NCBI RefSeq assembly: GCF_013112225.1
Contig: NZ_JABFHI010000001.1
Coordinates: forward strand, 744,001 to 808,000
Source: Vreelandella azerica
GTDB taxonomy: Bacteria > Pseudomonadota > Gammaproteobacteria > Pseudomonadales > Halomonadaceae
DNA: 64,000 bases
Reading direction: 5' to 3'
Shown here piece after piece: positions 9,809-19,051 of this stretch. Both the position numbers and the translations under genes were made by a program. Numbering within the stretch: the first letter of the stretch is position 1; every line of letters begins with the position of its first letter. The notes beneath the pieces were generated by a model. That model saw only the letters and a list, made by a program, of their open reading frames with translations, had not been told where the DNA came from and did not search any database.

Positions 9809-12095
9809 CGGTGACAAAACCGGAGCAACGCCGCCTGGACGCTAGTCAGCTTAACGAGCCTTGCCTCCTGATTGTGGGGTTGGGGTTGATTGGCGGTTCA
9901 CTGGCAGCGGCGCTGCGTCAGGGAGGATTCAACCAGACAATCATTGCCTGCGACCCGGATGATGGGGAAGTGCAGCGCGGTATTGAGATGGGCCTGATTG
10001 ACGCTGGGGGCAGTTGCCTGGCAGAGCTGGCCCCTCAGGCATCCATGATTGTGCTGGCGGTTCCGGTATTGGCCATGGAAAGCGTTATGCGCGAACTGGC
10101 CGACTCGCTGGCAGATTTCTCAAAGGTTGTGATCACCGATGTGGGTAGCACCAAAGCCGCTATTCGTGATTGCGTCCAGCAGGTATTCGGGCACTTGCCC
10201 AGCACCCTGGTGCTGGGCCACCCGATAGCAGGCTCGGAAAAAGCGGCGTCGCCGCTGCAAATCCAAATCTTTATGTTGACCACAAAGTTATTCTCACCCC
10301 GGAAGCCAACGTCGACGCCGATGCGCTCAAGCGCACCCGTCAGCTGTGGCAGGCCTGCGGCGCCGAGGTGATTGAGATGGACGTGGAGCGCCACGATCAG
10401 GTGCTGGCAAGAACCAGTCATCTGCCGCATTTGCTGGCGTTTTCGCTAGTGGACACTCTGGCTCGCCAGGATCAGCGGCTGGATATCTTCCGCTATGCAG
10501 CAGGCGGCTTTCGTGACTTCACTCGGATTGCGGGTAGTGACCCGGTGATGTGGCGGGATATTTTTATCGCCAATCGCGAAGCGGTACTGGCCTCGCTGGA
10601 TGACTTTGAAGTTGGCCTGCAACGCCTGCGTAACGCTGTCGCAATCGGCGATAGCGACGCCATGCTGGCCACCTTTGATCGTGCCAGCCACGCCCGACAC
10701 TATTTTGAATCTCTACTTAATAAAACCAGCTATCAAGCGGAATACCACATGCAACCACAAGGTCAAGTGACGTATAGAGTGCGCCCGGGTGGCAGCGCCC
10801 AAGGGCAGCTGCGCGTTCCGGGTGATAAGTCCATTTCCCACCGTTCCATCATGCTTGGCGCTCTGGCCAACGGCGTGACCGAAGTAAAAGGCTTTCTTGA
10901 AGGCGAAGACAGCCTGGCTACCCTGCAGGCATTTCGTGAAATGGGGGTGGCCATTGAAGGGCCGCACCAGGGCAATGTGACTATTCATGGGGTCGGGATG
11001 CATGGCCTTAAGGCGCCTTCCGGGCCGCTTTATGTGGGTAACTCAGGCACGGCCATGCGCCTGTTTGCCGGTTTGCTGGCCGGGCAGGCATTCGACAGCG
11101 AACTGACCGGCGATGGCTCCTTGACCAAACGCCCCATGAACCGGGTGGCCGACCCCTTGCGCAAGATGGGCGCGACGATTGATACCGCTGAGGGCGGGCG
11201 CCCACCGCTAAAAATCAGCGGCGGCGCGGCCCTCAAGGGCATCAATTACCTGATGCCGATGGCCAGCGCTCAGGTCAAATCCTGCCTGCTGCTGGCTGGC
11301 CTATACGCTGAAGGCGAAACCCGGGTGCGCGAGCCTGCGCCGACCCGCGACCACACCGAGCGCATGCTGAATGGTTTTGGCTACCCGGTAGCGCGAGAGG
11401 GCGATACCTGCTGGTTGGAAGGCGGCGGCCAGTTGACCGCTGGGCCGATTGACGTGCCTTCAGATATTTCCTCAGCCACCTTCTTCCTGGTGGCGGCAGC
11501 GATTACGCCAGGGTCGGACATCACCCTTGAACACGTGGGTATCAACCCGACGCGTATCGGCGTGATCAATATCCTCAAGCAGATGGGCGCTAACCTTGAA
11601 CTTGGCAACCAGGCGGAAGTGGGCGGCGAGCCGGTGGCGGATATCCGTATTCGCTATGCGCCCTTGAAAGGTATCGATATTCCGGTGGATCAGGTGCCCC
11701 TGGCGATTGATGAATTCCCGGCGCTGTTTATTGCCGCGGCCAACGCCGAGGGCACTACCCGACTGCGTGGCGCTGAAGAGCTACGGGTCAAGGAATCTGA
11801 TCGTATCCAGGCCATGGCCGACGGCCTGGCGGTGCTGAGCGTTGAACATACGGTGGTCGAGGACGGCATTGATATTATCGGCAACGGTGATGCGGGCACT
11901 GCCAGCTATGCCGGTGGGCGCATCAACAGCCTGGGGGATCACCGTATTGCCATGGCCTTTGCGATTGCCGCCCTGCGCGCCAGCGAGGAAATTGTGATTG
12001 ATGACTGCGCCAATGTGGCAACGTCTTTCCCCAACTTTATTGAACTGGCCACCCGCATTGGCATGACGCTGAGCGTGGAGGGCGAGCATGAATGA
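9805..12095 (+). CDS. tyrA-aroA: Prephenate dehydrogenase-EPSP synthase fusion, frameshifted
   Basis: A fused enzyme: the N-terminal 300 or so residues are an NAD-dependent prephenate dehydrogenase (tyrosine branch), the C-terminal 440 or so a 5-enolpyruvylshikimate-3-phosphate synthase. The dehydrogenase has the Rossmann motif [12 protein letters not shown] near residue 28 and [10 protein letters not shown]. The EPSP synthase has the sequences [22 protein letters not shown] and RVKESDRI. The frame breaks in the A5 run at 10238-10242 (after GSEK, resuming [15 protein letters not shown]); one extra A gives a continuous 763-residue protein. The GTG start overlaps the pheA stop, and the stop overlaps cmk by 8 bp. 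The fusion is known from Pseudomonas and Halomonas relatives. The EPSP synthase has the class I glyphosate-sensitive type motif [11 protein letters not shown]. Confidence 0.94.
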
Positions 12096-12777
12096 ATCAG
12101 CTCCGGTTCTGGCCATTGATGGCCCCGGCGGTGCGGGTAAGGGCACTATAAGCTGCCTGATGGCCGAACACCTGGGCTGGCACCTGCTGGATAGCGGCGC
12201 GCTTTATCGGCTGACCGCTTTCGCCGCCAATAAGCATGCGGTGGCATTGGATGATGAAGCCCGCTTGGCCGAACTTGCCAAGGCGCTGGATGTCAGCTTC
12301 CCGATAGAGCAGGGTCAGCCACTGACCGTGCTGGAAGGCGAGAACGTTGGTCAGGCGATCCGCAATGAGCAGGTCGGCGAGTGGGCATCCAGGGTGGCGG
12401 CTATTCCCGAGGTGCGCACGGCCCTGCTGCAACGTCAGCGGGATTTCTGCCAGCCACCAGGGCTGGTGGCTGACGGGCGCGATATGGGAACAGTGGTATT
12501 TCCCAAGGCTCCGCTTAAAGTCTTTCTGACCGCCTCTGCCGAGGAACGGGCGCGCAGACGCCATCTGCAGTTGCAGGAAGCTGGCGTGGATGCTAATCTC
12601 TCGAGTCTTTTGAAGGAGATTCAGGCACGCGATGCACGCGACACGCAGCGCAGTGTGGCCCCTCTCAAGCCAGCAGATGATGCTGTCTTGCTTGATACCA
12701 CGCGCCTGAGTATACCGGAAGTGGTTGAACAACTGACCGACTGGCTGGCCCAGCGAGGCCTTGCCCCCGGCGCTTGA
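12088..12777 (+). CDS. cmk: Cytidylate kinase
   Basis: Phosphorylates CMP and dCMP to the diphosphates with ATP. The 229-residue product has the P-loop [12 protein letters not shown] near residues 9-20, the substrate motif LDSGALYR near residue 35, and [13 protein letters not shown] near residues 127-139, typical for bacterial Cmk. The lid region contains RARRRHLQL. The ATG overlaps the aroA stop by 8 bp, indicating translational coupling, and rpsA follows after 183 bp. This aroA-cmk-rpsA order is conserved in many gammaproteobacteria. Confidence 0.97.
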   Translation: MNESAPVLAIDGPGGAGKGTISCLMAEHLGWHLLDSGALYRLTAFAANKHAVALDDEARLAELAKALDVSFPIEQGQPLTVLEGENVGQAIRNEQVGEWASRVAAIPEVRTALLQRQRDFCQPPGLVADGRDMGTVVFPKAPLKVFLTASAEERARRRHLQLQEAGVDANLSSLLKEIQARDARDTQRSVAPLKPADDAVLLDTTRLSIPEVVEQLTDWLAQRGLAPGA

Positions 12778-12895
12778 TTCTCCCTTGCGGCGCTCTTGAT
12801 GCGGCGTCATGACGTGGCAGGGCAGTAACCCCAAACGGAAAGCCCCGTCAGGCCTAACCAGTGTTAACGCCCTCAAGAGTAGAATGACATTAGGC

Positions 12896-12916
12896 CCGCA
12901 CTTGCTGGTGGTGCGG
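12896..12916 (+). promoter_or_regulatory. Hairpin in the rpsA leader
   Basis: A 6-bp perfect stem (CCGCAC / GTGCGG) with a 9-nt loop lies 45 nt before the rpsA start, with a GGAGAAGG stretch right after it. In E. coli, S1 represses its own mRNA through leader hairpins; that this hairpin plays such a role here is inference. Confidence 0.35.
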
Positions 12917-12960
12917 AGAAGGCACAACTGCCTCAACAACGTTGATCACGTAGGAACACC

Positions 12961-14646
12961 ATGAGCGAAAGCTTTGCTGAACTGTTTGAACAGTCTCTTA
13001 ACGACATCAATATGGAACCTGGCGCCATTGTCGCCGCCCAAGTTGTCGACATTGACGGTGACTGGGTTACCGTTAACGCAGGTCTGAAATCTGAAGGCCA
13101 GATCCCCGCTGCGCAATTCCGTGATGAAAACGGTGAACTGAATATCGCTATCGGCGATGACGTTCACGTTGCACTGGAAGCGGTAGAAGATGGCTTTGGT
13201 GAGACACGTCTGTCTCGCGAGAAGGCAAAACGCGCTGAAGCGTGGAAGATTCTGGAAGCGGCCTTCGAGAAAGAAGAAATCATCAAGGGCGTGATCAACG
13301 GTAAGGTCAAGGGCGGCTTCACTGTTGAAGTTGATTCCATCCGTGCCTTCCTGCCTGGCTCTCTGGTTGACGTTCGTCCGGTTCGCGATACTGCGCACCT
13401 GGAGAACAAAGAACTGGACTTCAAGGTTATCAAGCTCGATCCCAAGCGCAACAACGTGGTGGTTTCCCGCCGTGCCGTTCTCGAAGCCGAGAACAGCGCC
13501 GAGCGCGAAGCACTGCTGGCCACGCTTCAGGAAGGTCAGCAGATCAAGGGTATCGTCAAGAACCTTACCGATTACGGTGCCTTTGTTGATCTGGGTGGCG
13601 TTGACGGCCTGCTGCACATCACCGATATGGCGTGGAAGCGTATCAAGCATCCGTCTGAAATCGTGGCCGTTGGCGACGAGATCAACGTCAAGGTGCTGAA
13701 GTTTGACCGCGAACGCAACCGCGTATCGCTGGGTCTTAAGCAGCTGGGCGAAGATCCCTGGGTCAACATCAAGGATCGTTACCCGGAAGGTACCAAGGTG
13801 CACGCCGTTGTCACCAATCTTACCGACTACGGCTGCTTTGCCGAGCTGGAAGAAGGTGTCGAAGGTCTGGTTCACGTCTCTGAAATGGACTGGACCAACA
13901 AGAACATCCACCCGTCCAAGGTTGTTCAGGTCGGTGACGATGTTGACGTCATGATTCTCGATATCGATGAAGAGCGCCGTCGTATTTCCCTGGGTGTCAA
14001 GCAGTGTACTGCTAATCCGTGGGAAACCTTCAACGCCGAGCACAACAAGGGTGACCGTGTTTCCGGTACTATCAAGTCGATCACCGATTTCGGTATCTTC
14101 ATTGGTCTGGAAGGCGGCATCGATGGCCTGGTTCACCTGTCCGACATCTCCTGGACAGAGACTGGCGAAGAAGCGGTTCGTAACTTCAAGAAAGGCGATG
14201 AAGCCGAAGCCGTTATTCTGTCGATCGACCCCGAGCGTGAGCGCATCTCCCTGGGTATCAAGCAGATGGATTCCGATCCGGTTGCTGAATACCTGGCCGT
14301 CAACGACAAGGGCAGTATCGTAACAGGCCGCATTGTTGAAGTTGATGCCAAGGAAGCGCACGTTGAGCTGGCAACAGACGTTATTGCCGTGCTCAAGGCG
14401 TCTGAAATCAGCGCTGATCGTGTCGAAGACGCGCGCAACGTGCTGAATGAAGGCGACAGCGTAGAAGCGCGTATTATCAATGTCGATCGCAAGAGCCGTC
14501 AGATCAATCTGTCGATTAAAGCGAAAGAGCAGGATGATACTCGCCAGAACCTGAAGAAGATCCGTGATCAGGAGCCGGAAACAGCCGGCGGCCCGACCAC
14601 AATCGGTGATCTCATCAAGCAGCAGATGGGTGGAGGACAAGACTAA
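12961..14646 (+). CDS. rpsA: 30S ribosomal protein S1
   Basis: RNA-binding ribosomal protein that brings mRNA to the 30S subunit. The 561 residues contain six S1/OB-fold repeats, each recognisable by G-X-V-X-X-[IL]-T-[DS]-[YF]-G-[AIC]-F, for example [30 protein letters not shown] and [15 protein letters not shown]. The N-terminus [20 protein letters not shown] is characteristic. Length equals the E. coli protein within a few residues. In many relatives ihfB follows directly; here a terminator and an accessory region follow instead. Confidence 0.98.
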   Translation: MSESFAELFEQSLNDINMEPGAIVAAQVVDIDGDWVTVNAGLKSEGQIPAAQFRDENGELNIAIGDDVHVALEAVEDGFGETRLSREKAKRAEAWKILEAAFEKEEIIKGVINGKVKGGFTVEVDSIRAFLPGSLVDVRPVRDTAHLENKELDFKVIKLDPKRNNVVVSRRAVLEAENSAEREALLATLQEGQQIKGIVKNLTDYGAFVDLGGVDGLLHITDMAWKRIKHPSEIVAVGDEINVKVLKFDRERNRVSLGLKQLGEDPWVNIKDRYPEGTKVHAVVTNLTDYGCFAELEEGVEGLVHVSEMDWTNKNIHPSKVVQVGDDVDVMILDIDEERRRISLGVKQCTANPWETFNAEHNKGDRVSGTIKSITDFGIFIGLEGGIDGLVHLSDISWTETGEEAVRNFKKGDEAEAVILSIDPERERISLGIKQMDSDPVAEYLAVNDKGSIVTGRIVEVDAKEAHVELATDVIAVLKASEISADRVEDARNVLNEGDSVEARIINVDRKSRQINLSIKAKEQDDTRQNLKKIRDQEPETAGGPTTIGDLIKQQMGGGQD

Positions 14647-14684
14647 GCGTCTTGGTCTGACAAATACCCCTTCAGGGTATCCAA

Positions 14685-14714
14685 AACGCCGCCTTAACGG
14701 GCGGCGTTTTTTTT
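14685..14714 (+). terminator. rpsA terminator
   Basis: A 9-bp GC-rich perfect stem (AACGCCGCC / GGCGGCGTT) with a 6-nt loop is followed by a T tract. A weaker hairpin (ATACCC / GGGTAT) precedes it at 14664-14680. Confidence 0.92.
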
Positions 14715-15371
14715 CGTCTGTCTGCCTGTCACATGAAAGTCTGCCCAGATCTTTAGGTGTTTATCAGACAGCTTTTATTTTTTGTTTACTCTTCCGGCAT
14801 CAGCTATTGCCAGCCTTGTTAAGCCACCTTTTGGAGCATAGGCTTGTGTCGCTAACTTGATGTTTTTGAATTTATATTTTGCTTATTATTGACTTGGTGA
14901 AGATTGGCTAACACTGCAACGTGATGGAAAGGCGGGTTAAATATTGCTTATTTGATTAATCAGATCGACATATTTAACCAGATCCCCTTTGCAATTGGCT
15001 GAAATAGGTTAAACTATTGTCAGTTGAGTTAATGAACTCAATCAGCTTTCGGTACTCGAACATTAACGGAGAGTTCACGGCTAAAGCCTGACGGTTGGAC
15101 CTTAACAGCCTGGCTTCCATGACTGAACTTGATAATCTGGTTGTAACAACTTGACGTTAATGATCGGCATCCAGATAGTAGTGACGCCAGAAATATGTAA
15201 GGTTAACTTCCGCTTTCTGCGAGAAGCGCGCCATATAGAACCGGTAGCTGGGGCCTTTGAAGGTTCGGTTAATGAGTAGGCCACAAGCTGCTTGTTTTCC
15301 TCCTTTGCAGGCCTAATATAATTGGCAAGAGTTATTGGCAAGACATCTTTACATCAAAAGGATCCCCTAAT
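14715..15371. other. Long A+T-rich intergenic region upstream of the MvaT-like gene
   Basis: I see no convincing gene in these 657 bases. A 79-codon minus-strand frame (15102-15341) has no ribosome-binding site and an unlike-protein composition. The region is clearly richer in A+T than its flanks and contains several TTAA/AATT-rich stretches, as expected for the autoregulated leader of an H-NS-type gene. One octamer GTTGTAAC, the core of the E. coli Ter consensus, occurs near 15139. Confidence 0.5.
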
Positions 15372-15746
15372 ATGTCCCTATTAAACGAATACATTCTGAA
15401 AGAGCAGCAATTAAAGCAGCTTCAGGAAGACCTGAATCGTCTTGAGAACGATCAGCGCCTGAAAAATGAACTGGCTTTCAAGGAAAAGCTGGAAGCCTTG
15501 ATGGAAGAGTTCGAAAAGTCAGCTGCAGATGTCATTGCGCTGCTTGACCCTAATGCCGAGCAGCGCAGCGGCAAGCCGCTTAAAAGTACGGATGGCCGTC
15601 GTAAGCGCCGCCTAAAAATCTACAAGAACCCCCACACCGGTGAAGTGATTGAAACTCGCGGTGGTAATCATAAGGGGCTGCGCGCCTGGAAAGATCAGTA
15701 TGGCGACGAGACAGTAGAATCCTGGTTGGAGCGTATGGAAGACTAA
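15372..15746 (+). CDS. MvaT-family H-NS functional analogue
   Basis: A nucleoid-associated xenogeneic silencer that binds A+T-rich DNA and oligomerises. The 124-residue product starts MSLLNEYILKEQQLKQLQ and has an N-terminal coiled-coil oligomerisation region (about residues 5-55). A basic linker (GRRKRRLK near residue 76) follows. The C-terminal DNA-binding domain contains YKNPHTGEVIETRGGNHKGL, which closely resembles Pseudomonas MvaT. It therefore belongs to the MvaT/MvaU rather than the enteric H-NS branch. It stands alone with a long A+T-rich leader and its own terminator, next to a mobile element. The family is secure; which paralogue it is cannot be told from this window. Confidence 0.9.
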   Translation: MSLLNEYILKEQQLKQLQEDLNRLENDQRLKNELAFKEKLEALMEEFEKSAADVIALLDPNAEQRSGKPLKSTDGRRKRRLKIYKNPHTGEVIETRGGNHKGLRAWKDQYGDETVESWLERMED

Positions 15747-15770
15747 AAGCGGTTTCAGTGGCATTATGAA

Positions 15771-15803
15771 GGCCCGATATCGAGATACGATGTCGGGCTT
15801 TTA
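15771..15803 (+). terminator. Terminator after the MvaT-like gene
   Basis: An 11-bp stem with one wobble pair (GCCCGATATCG / CGATGTCGGGC) and a short loop is followed by TTTT, 25 bp after the stop codon. Confidence 0.85.
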
Positions 15804-15970
15804 AAAATAGGAATATTTTTAGTCCTGTTAATGCTATTGATGCCATAAATGTCGCATGAGTACAGGCAAATGATGACTCTGGCGACGTTGATGACTCTGA
15901 GTATGTTGACTATCTTGCTATTTATCCATGTGCTAGTTGGCCATATATAGTACACTTGCCATATGCTTAG

Positions 15971-16123
15971 CTAGAAGCAAAGCCAGATATACGGCGCCAT
16001 GCCCCACAAAACCATAATAAGTTGAAATGCCATTCCTGTGGTGGGCCAACAAGGCATAACACGCAAGTAAGCAAGATGCTGGCAGCTGATCCTAAATTGC
16101 CAACACCTTGCTATGTTTTTTAA
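15971..16123 (+). pseudogene. Possible gene remnant with a CxxC motif
   Basis: A 50-codon frame opened by a stop codon at 15968 and lacking an ATG/GTG near its beginning reads LEAKPDIRRHAPQNHNKLKC and then HSCGGPTRHN. It ends at a TAA just before the left end of the TnpB element. The KCHSCGG zinc-ribbon-like segment suggests the tail of a once longer protein. I do not recognise the family, and a chance frame is possible. The rest of the 15804-16123 gap holds nothing I can identify. Confidence 0.25.
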
Positions 16124-16139
16124 CGTCATGCGCGAGATT

Positions 16140-16167
16140 CCACGTCCAAGCTACGCATTGGGCGTGG
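16140..16167 (+). repeat. Left-end hairpin of the TnpB element
   Basis: A 10-bp stem with one T-G wobble and the loop GCTACGCA lies about 120 bp upstream of the tnpB start. Subterminal hairpins at the left end are recognised by TnpA in this superfamily. Confidence 0.6.
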
Positions 16168-16285
16168 ATGGATAGCGCGCCGTCCGTCAGTACGGCCTGA
16201 TTGAGTTGTCGTGCGTTGTGTTTTGATATTGATACGCACCTTTTTCCTGATATATTTACAGTAGGTGTTACTCAAAAGGCGACTC

Positions 16286-17611
16286 ATGTTTGTTAATCGC
16301 GTTGAACGCATCATCATTCGCCCCGGCCATGCCAATCATGCGGCATGCCGTCGGCTGTGTGTGGCAACGCGAAAAGTGGCCAACGCCACGTTGTATCACA
16401 TTCGACAGGCACTCTTTGCCGAGGCGCCAATCAGTGCTAGTCAAGCTGACAAAATCCTCAAACGTGAGCATAAGGACGTGTATAGCCTACTGCCTTCAGC
16501 GGGTGCTCAGCGCACCACACAGCTGGTTGGCGATAGCTGGAAAAGCTGGGTCAAGGCCAAGGCAGATTATGCCCGCCATCCTGAAAAATACCGCGCGCCG
16601 CCCAAAATCCCCGGCTATGGCAAAGGCGCTCGAACCTATGTCGTCAACCGTAATGGCTATAAAATCGTCAACGGTATGATCCATCTTAGCGGTGCCAAGG
16701 CGTTCGGTTTTCAGCCCGTTAAGACCACGGTGTGCGAACACCAACCCTTCAATGCCAAGGCCGATGAAACGGTGGTGACGGATATCCACATTGTGCCGCT
16801 AGGCACCTCGTTTTGCATTGAGATTGGATATATCAAGGAGACTGCCTCACCCCCACTGCTCGACATGAGCCGTGTACTTTCGCTTGATATCGGTATCGAT
16901 AACCTTGTCGCCATCACCTCCAATCAGCCGGATTACCGTCCTGTTCTGGTCAAGGGCAAGGTCATCAAGTCGATCAACGCGAAGTACAACAAGGACAAGG
17001 CGGCATTAGCCAAGGAAGGCAAAAAGCGGCACATCCGCTCGAAAGTCGGAAAACGTCATGCGCGCATCCATGACTATTTTCACAAGGTCAGTCATTGGAT
17101 CGTGAGCGAGTGCGTGCGCACCCGCACGGGCAAGCTGGTCATTGGTAAAAACCCCGGGTGGAAACAGGGCGTGAATGTTGGTCGTGTCAACAACCAGAAG
17201 TTCACCGCGATCCCGCACGCCAAGCTGATTGACATGATCCAGTACAAGGCAGAAGAGCAGGGCATCGAGGTGGTACTGATGAACGAAGCCTACACCAGCA
17301 AAGCCAGCGCCCTGGATCTTGACCCCATTCCCGACTATGACGAAGCACGAAAGCAAAAACCGACCTTTAGCGGCCGGCGCGTCAAGCGCGGTCTCTACCG
17401 TACCGCGTCACGTCAGCGGATCAATGCAGACGTCAACGGTAGCGCGAATATCATGCGAAAAGAAATCGGCAACGAGTGGATCAGCAATCACCTTCGAGCC
17501 GGTAAGGGCGTTGTGGACACGCCCATGACCATCACGCATATCGATGCGCGGTTGTCATTAGAAGCTTGCCAACGCGCAAGCGAAACCACCTCTAACTGCA
17601 AAGCCGCTTAG
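16286..17611 (+). CDS. tnpB: TnpB-family RNA-guided nuclease (IS605 OrfB)
   Basis: TnpB proteins are RuvC nucleases guided by an RNA made from the right end of their own element and are ancestors of Cas12. In this 441-residue protein the three RuvC acidic residues are visible: Asp201 in LSLDIGIDNLVAI, Glu334 in VVLMNEAYTSKAS and Asp382 in INADVNGSANIMRK. The usual CxxC...CxxC zinc finger between the second and third motif is missing; that stretch reads SALDLDPIPDYDEARKQKPT and FSGRRVKRGLYRTASRQR without cysteines, as in a known cysteine-free TnpB group. Start at 16286 has AAGG 6 nt upstream. The frame is intact, so the protein is probably functional. Confidence 0.85.
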   Translation: MFVNRVERIIIRPGHANHAACRRLCVATRKVANATLYHIRQALFAEAPISASQADKILKREHKDVYSLLPSAGAQRTTQLVGDSWKSWVKAKADYARHPEKYRAPPKIPGYGKGARTYVVNRNGYKIVNGMIHLSGAKAFGFQPVKTTVCEHQPFNAKADETVVTDIHIVPLGTSFCIEIGYIKETASPPLLDMSRVLSLDIGIDNLVAITSNQPDYRPVLVKGKVIKSINAKYNKDKAALAKEGKKRHIRSKVGKRHARIHDYFHKVSHWIVSECVRTRTGKLVIGKNPGWKQGVNVGRVNNQKFTAIPHAKLIDMIQYKAEEQGIEVVLMNEAYTSKASALDLDPIPDYDEARKQKPTFSGRRVKRGLYRTASRQRINADVNGSANIMRKEIGNEWISNHLRAGKGVVDTPMTITHIDARLSLEACQRASETTSNCKAA

Positions 17612-17620
17612 GGGTGGTAG
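17585..17620 (+). ncRNA. Putative right-end/omega-RNA scaffold region of the TnpB element
   Basis: The right-end hairpin covers the last codons of tnpB and its stop codon, followed by GTAGTTCATGAC. In studied TnpB systems the guide RNA derives from the 3' end of the gene and continues into flanking DNA, which acts as guide. The scaffold would probably extend upstream into tnpB; only the terminal hairpin can be placed here. Confidence 0.4.
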
Positions 17621-17741
17621 TTCATGACCTGTTTCTTAACAATCGTACTGCAATTACGTTATTGCATTTACCTGCATCTCAAACCCGAATGGTGCCTGTC
17701 TGATAAATCGTCACGACGGTGAGGGCAAAGATGGAAACCTA

Positions 17742-18125
17742 ATGAAATACCAGAAACCACATAAGCCTCTTGATGAGCGCGATAAGTTGCGTCAGTTCCG
17801 TGAGCTTGATGATGCCTTTGCCAAGGCACTACGTGAACTGGAAGACCCAAATAACAAGCTGAATATTCCGACTGGCCCGCCGGTTCGTTCATTGGCTAGC
17901 CTTGAAGATGATGAACGCAAACGGCAAGAAGCGCAGCGTCCATCGGTTGAAGAACAGCAAGCGGAAGAGTTCAGATTACGTTTAGAAGCTCTGTTGAGTA
18001 CAGCGCCGTTGAGCCGTGAAGAATTACTGGACGTTATTTATACGCTGGTTGAACTGGGGCAGTGGCCATTAGATCGTGCGCCTAATACGGCAAAAGATCC
18101 GTTGCCTGTCAGCAAGCGGGCCTAA
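17742..18125 (+). CDS. Hypothetical protein, 127 aa
   Basis: I do not recognise this protein. It is hydrophilic and charged, begins MKYQKPHKPLDERDKLRQFR, and looks mostly helical with a Pro/Gly-rich linker (NIPTGPPVRS) around residue 45. There is no signal peptide, membrane segment or cysteine pair. No good ribosome-binding site is visible before the ATG (GATGGAAACCTA). It sits just after the TnpB element and converges on the Tus-like gene, with a 4-bp stop-to-stop overlap. It could be accessory DNA carried next to the element. Confidence 0.55.
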   Translation: MKYQKPHKPLDERDKLRQFRELDDAFAKALRELEDPNNKLNIPTGPPVRSLASLEDDERKRQEAQRPSVEEQQAEEFRLRLEALLSTAPLSREELLDVIYTLVELGQWPLDRAPNTAKDPLPVSKRA

Positions 18126-19039
18126 CGGTAGCGAAAAACTCTCAGGCTGGGTAAGAAGACATCGCTTTCCAGTTTTTCATCGCGGCGCCGTGCCCGTGTG
18201 CGGGTTTCTGGCGGTGTTGATGGCGGATGATTAGTATGCGGCAGGCGGCCATCACTGCTGGGCACAAAAATCGGCATGGCAGCGTTTAAAGCTCTTCGCG
18301 TATGCCCATCTTCAAGGGGCTCAGCAAAAAACAGGTTGGCGCGCATTAAAGGCGCTTGTGCCTGCACCTGGGCAAGTACTTCGCCACTGGGTATGCCTGC
18401 CAGCTTTCGCAGCTGAATACGAATATGATCCGCCTCATTATCAAAAGCCAGCAGCTTCTGCTCGGCTTCGCGTACGCTCAGCTTCTTGATGGAACGCCCG
18501 CTGCTGTACCAGGCAAAGCGCACCCTTGATACCGGCGCTTCAGCCACGGGCAGCCTGCGCCAGCATTGTTTCAGGTGCAGCCGGGCCAGGCCGGTCTTTT
18601 CCAGCACCTGTTCAACATCCGGGTGGCGCTTGGGCAGTTGCGCCTTGGCTTCGCCCAGCAGGCTAGCTGACTGTTCCTTGATACGTTGCAGGCAGGCTGC
18701 GATGTTGGCTTTGGCGAGATTAGCTTCATCTACAGCCGCCAGCAGGGTGTCATCAGCGGCAATCAGGCCAATATAGTTGCGTGTTTCGCGCCCGTCCTGC
18801 CCGTGCGTATGCCACATATCCAGCAAAGCGCGGCGCAGCCAGACGCTGTTGTCGTCCAGCTTGCCGGATACTCCGGTGTCAGGAGAGTTATCAAATCGCC
18901 AGACCGTCTGTGGGCCCTGCTGGAAGCAGCTCACTACCTGCTCAAGCGTCTCAATCAGTTGATCAAAGGCCTGGTCAAGCGTATGGCGCAACTGATAATC
19001 AAGTGGGGTTTGGGTATTGACGTCGTCGTTTATCGACAT
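18122..19039 (-). CDS. Tus-like DNA replication terminus site-binding protein (probable)
   Basis: Tus binds Ter sites and blocks replication forks from one side. This 305-residue protein matches the E. coli Tus length (309). It shows family-like blocks in order: LHLKQCWRRLPV then SRVRFAWYSSGRSIKKLSVR, to compare with Tus LRFGWANKHIIKNLHRDE; a basic segment; and a hydrophobic final strand FLPSLRVFRYR, to compare with IIPRLHLYVAD. The spacing between blocks agrees. Overall identity to Tus looks low, so this is a remembered-motif match rather than an alignment. An alternative is an uncharacterised Halomonas-specific DNA-binding protein. It lies 12 bp downstream of yacG on the minus strand, in a series with coaE and the pil genes. 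No clear Ter site is seen at its promoter. Confidence 0.58.
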   Translation of the reverse strand: MSINDDVNTQTPLDYQLRHTLDQAFDQLIETLEQVVSCFQQGPQTVWRFDNSPDTGVSGKLDDNSVWLRRALLDMWHTHGQDGRETRNYIGLIAADDTLLAAVDEANLAKANIAACLQRIKEQSASLLGEAKAQLPKRHPDVEQVLEKTGLARLHLKQCWRRLPVAEAPVSRVRFAWYSSGRSIKKLSVREAEQKLLAFDNEADHIRIQLRKLAGIPSGEVLAQVQAQAPLMRANLFFAEPLEDGHTRRALNAAMPIFVPSSDGRLPHTNHPPSTPPETRTRARRRDEKLESDVFLPSLRVFRYR

Positions 19040-19051
19040 TGGACGGTTTCT

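Larger units (their letters stand above)
16124..17624 (+). mobile_element. Solitary TnpB element, IS200/IS605 superfamily (IS1341-like)
   Basis: One tnpB gene lies between two imperfect palindromes of the type found at IS200/IS605 ends. The left hairpin is at 16140-16167 (CCACGTCCAA / TTGGGCGTGG, 8-nt loop). The right hairpin is at 17585-17618 (ACCACCTCTA / TAGGGGTGGT, 14-nt loop) and overlaps the tnpB stop. No tnpA (Y1 transposase) is present, so any movement would need a TnpA in trans. Exact ends are uncertain because these elements make no target duplication; the right end probably lies close to 17624. Confidence 0.72.

Noticed and set aside
12946-14640. A 564-codon open frame antisense to nearly all of rpsA
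   Set aside because: It mirrors the strong codon bias of rpsA, has no ribosome-binding site or recognisable domain, and the plus-strand product is certain.
15102-15341. A 79-codon minus-strand frame in the rpsA-mvaT gap
   Set aside because: No ribosome-binding site, unlike-protein composition, and lies in an A+T-rich leader region.
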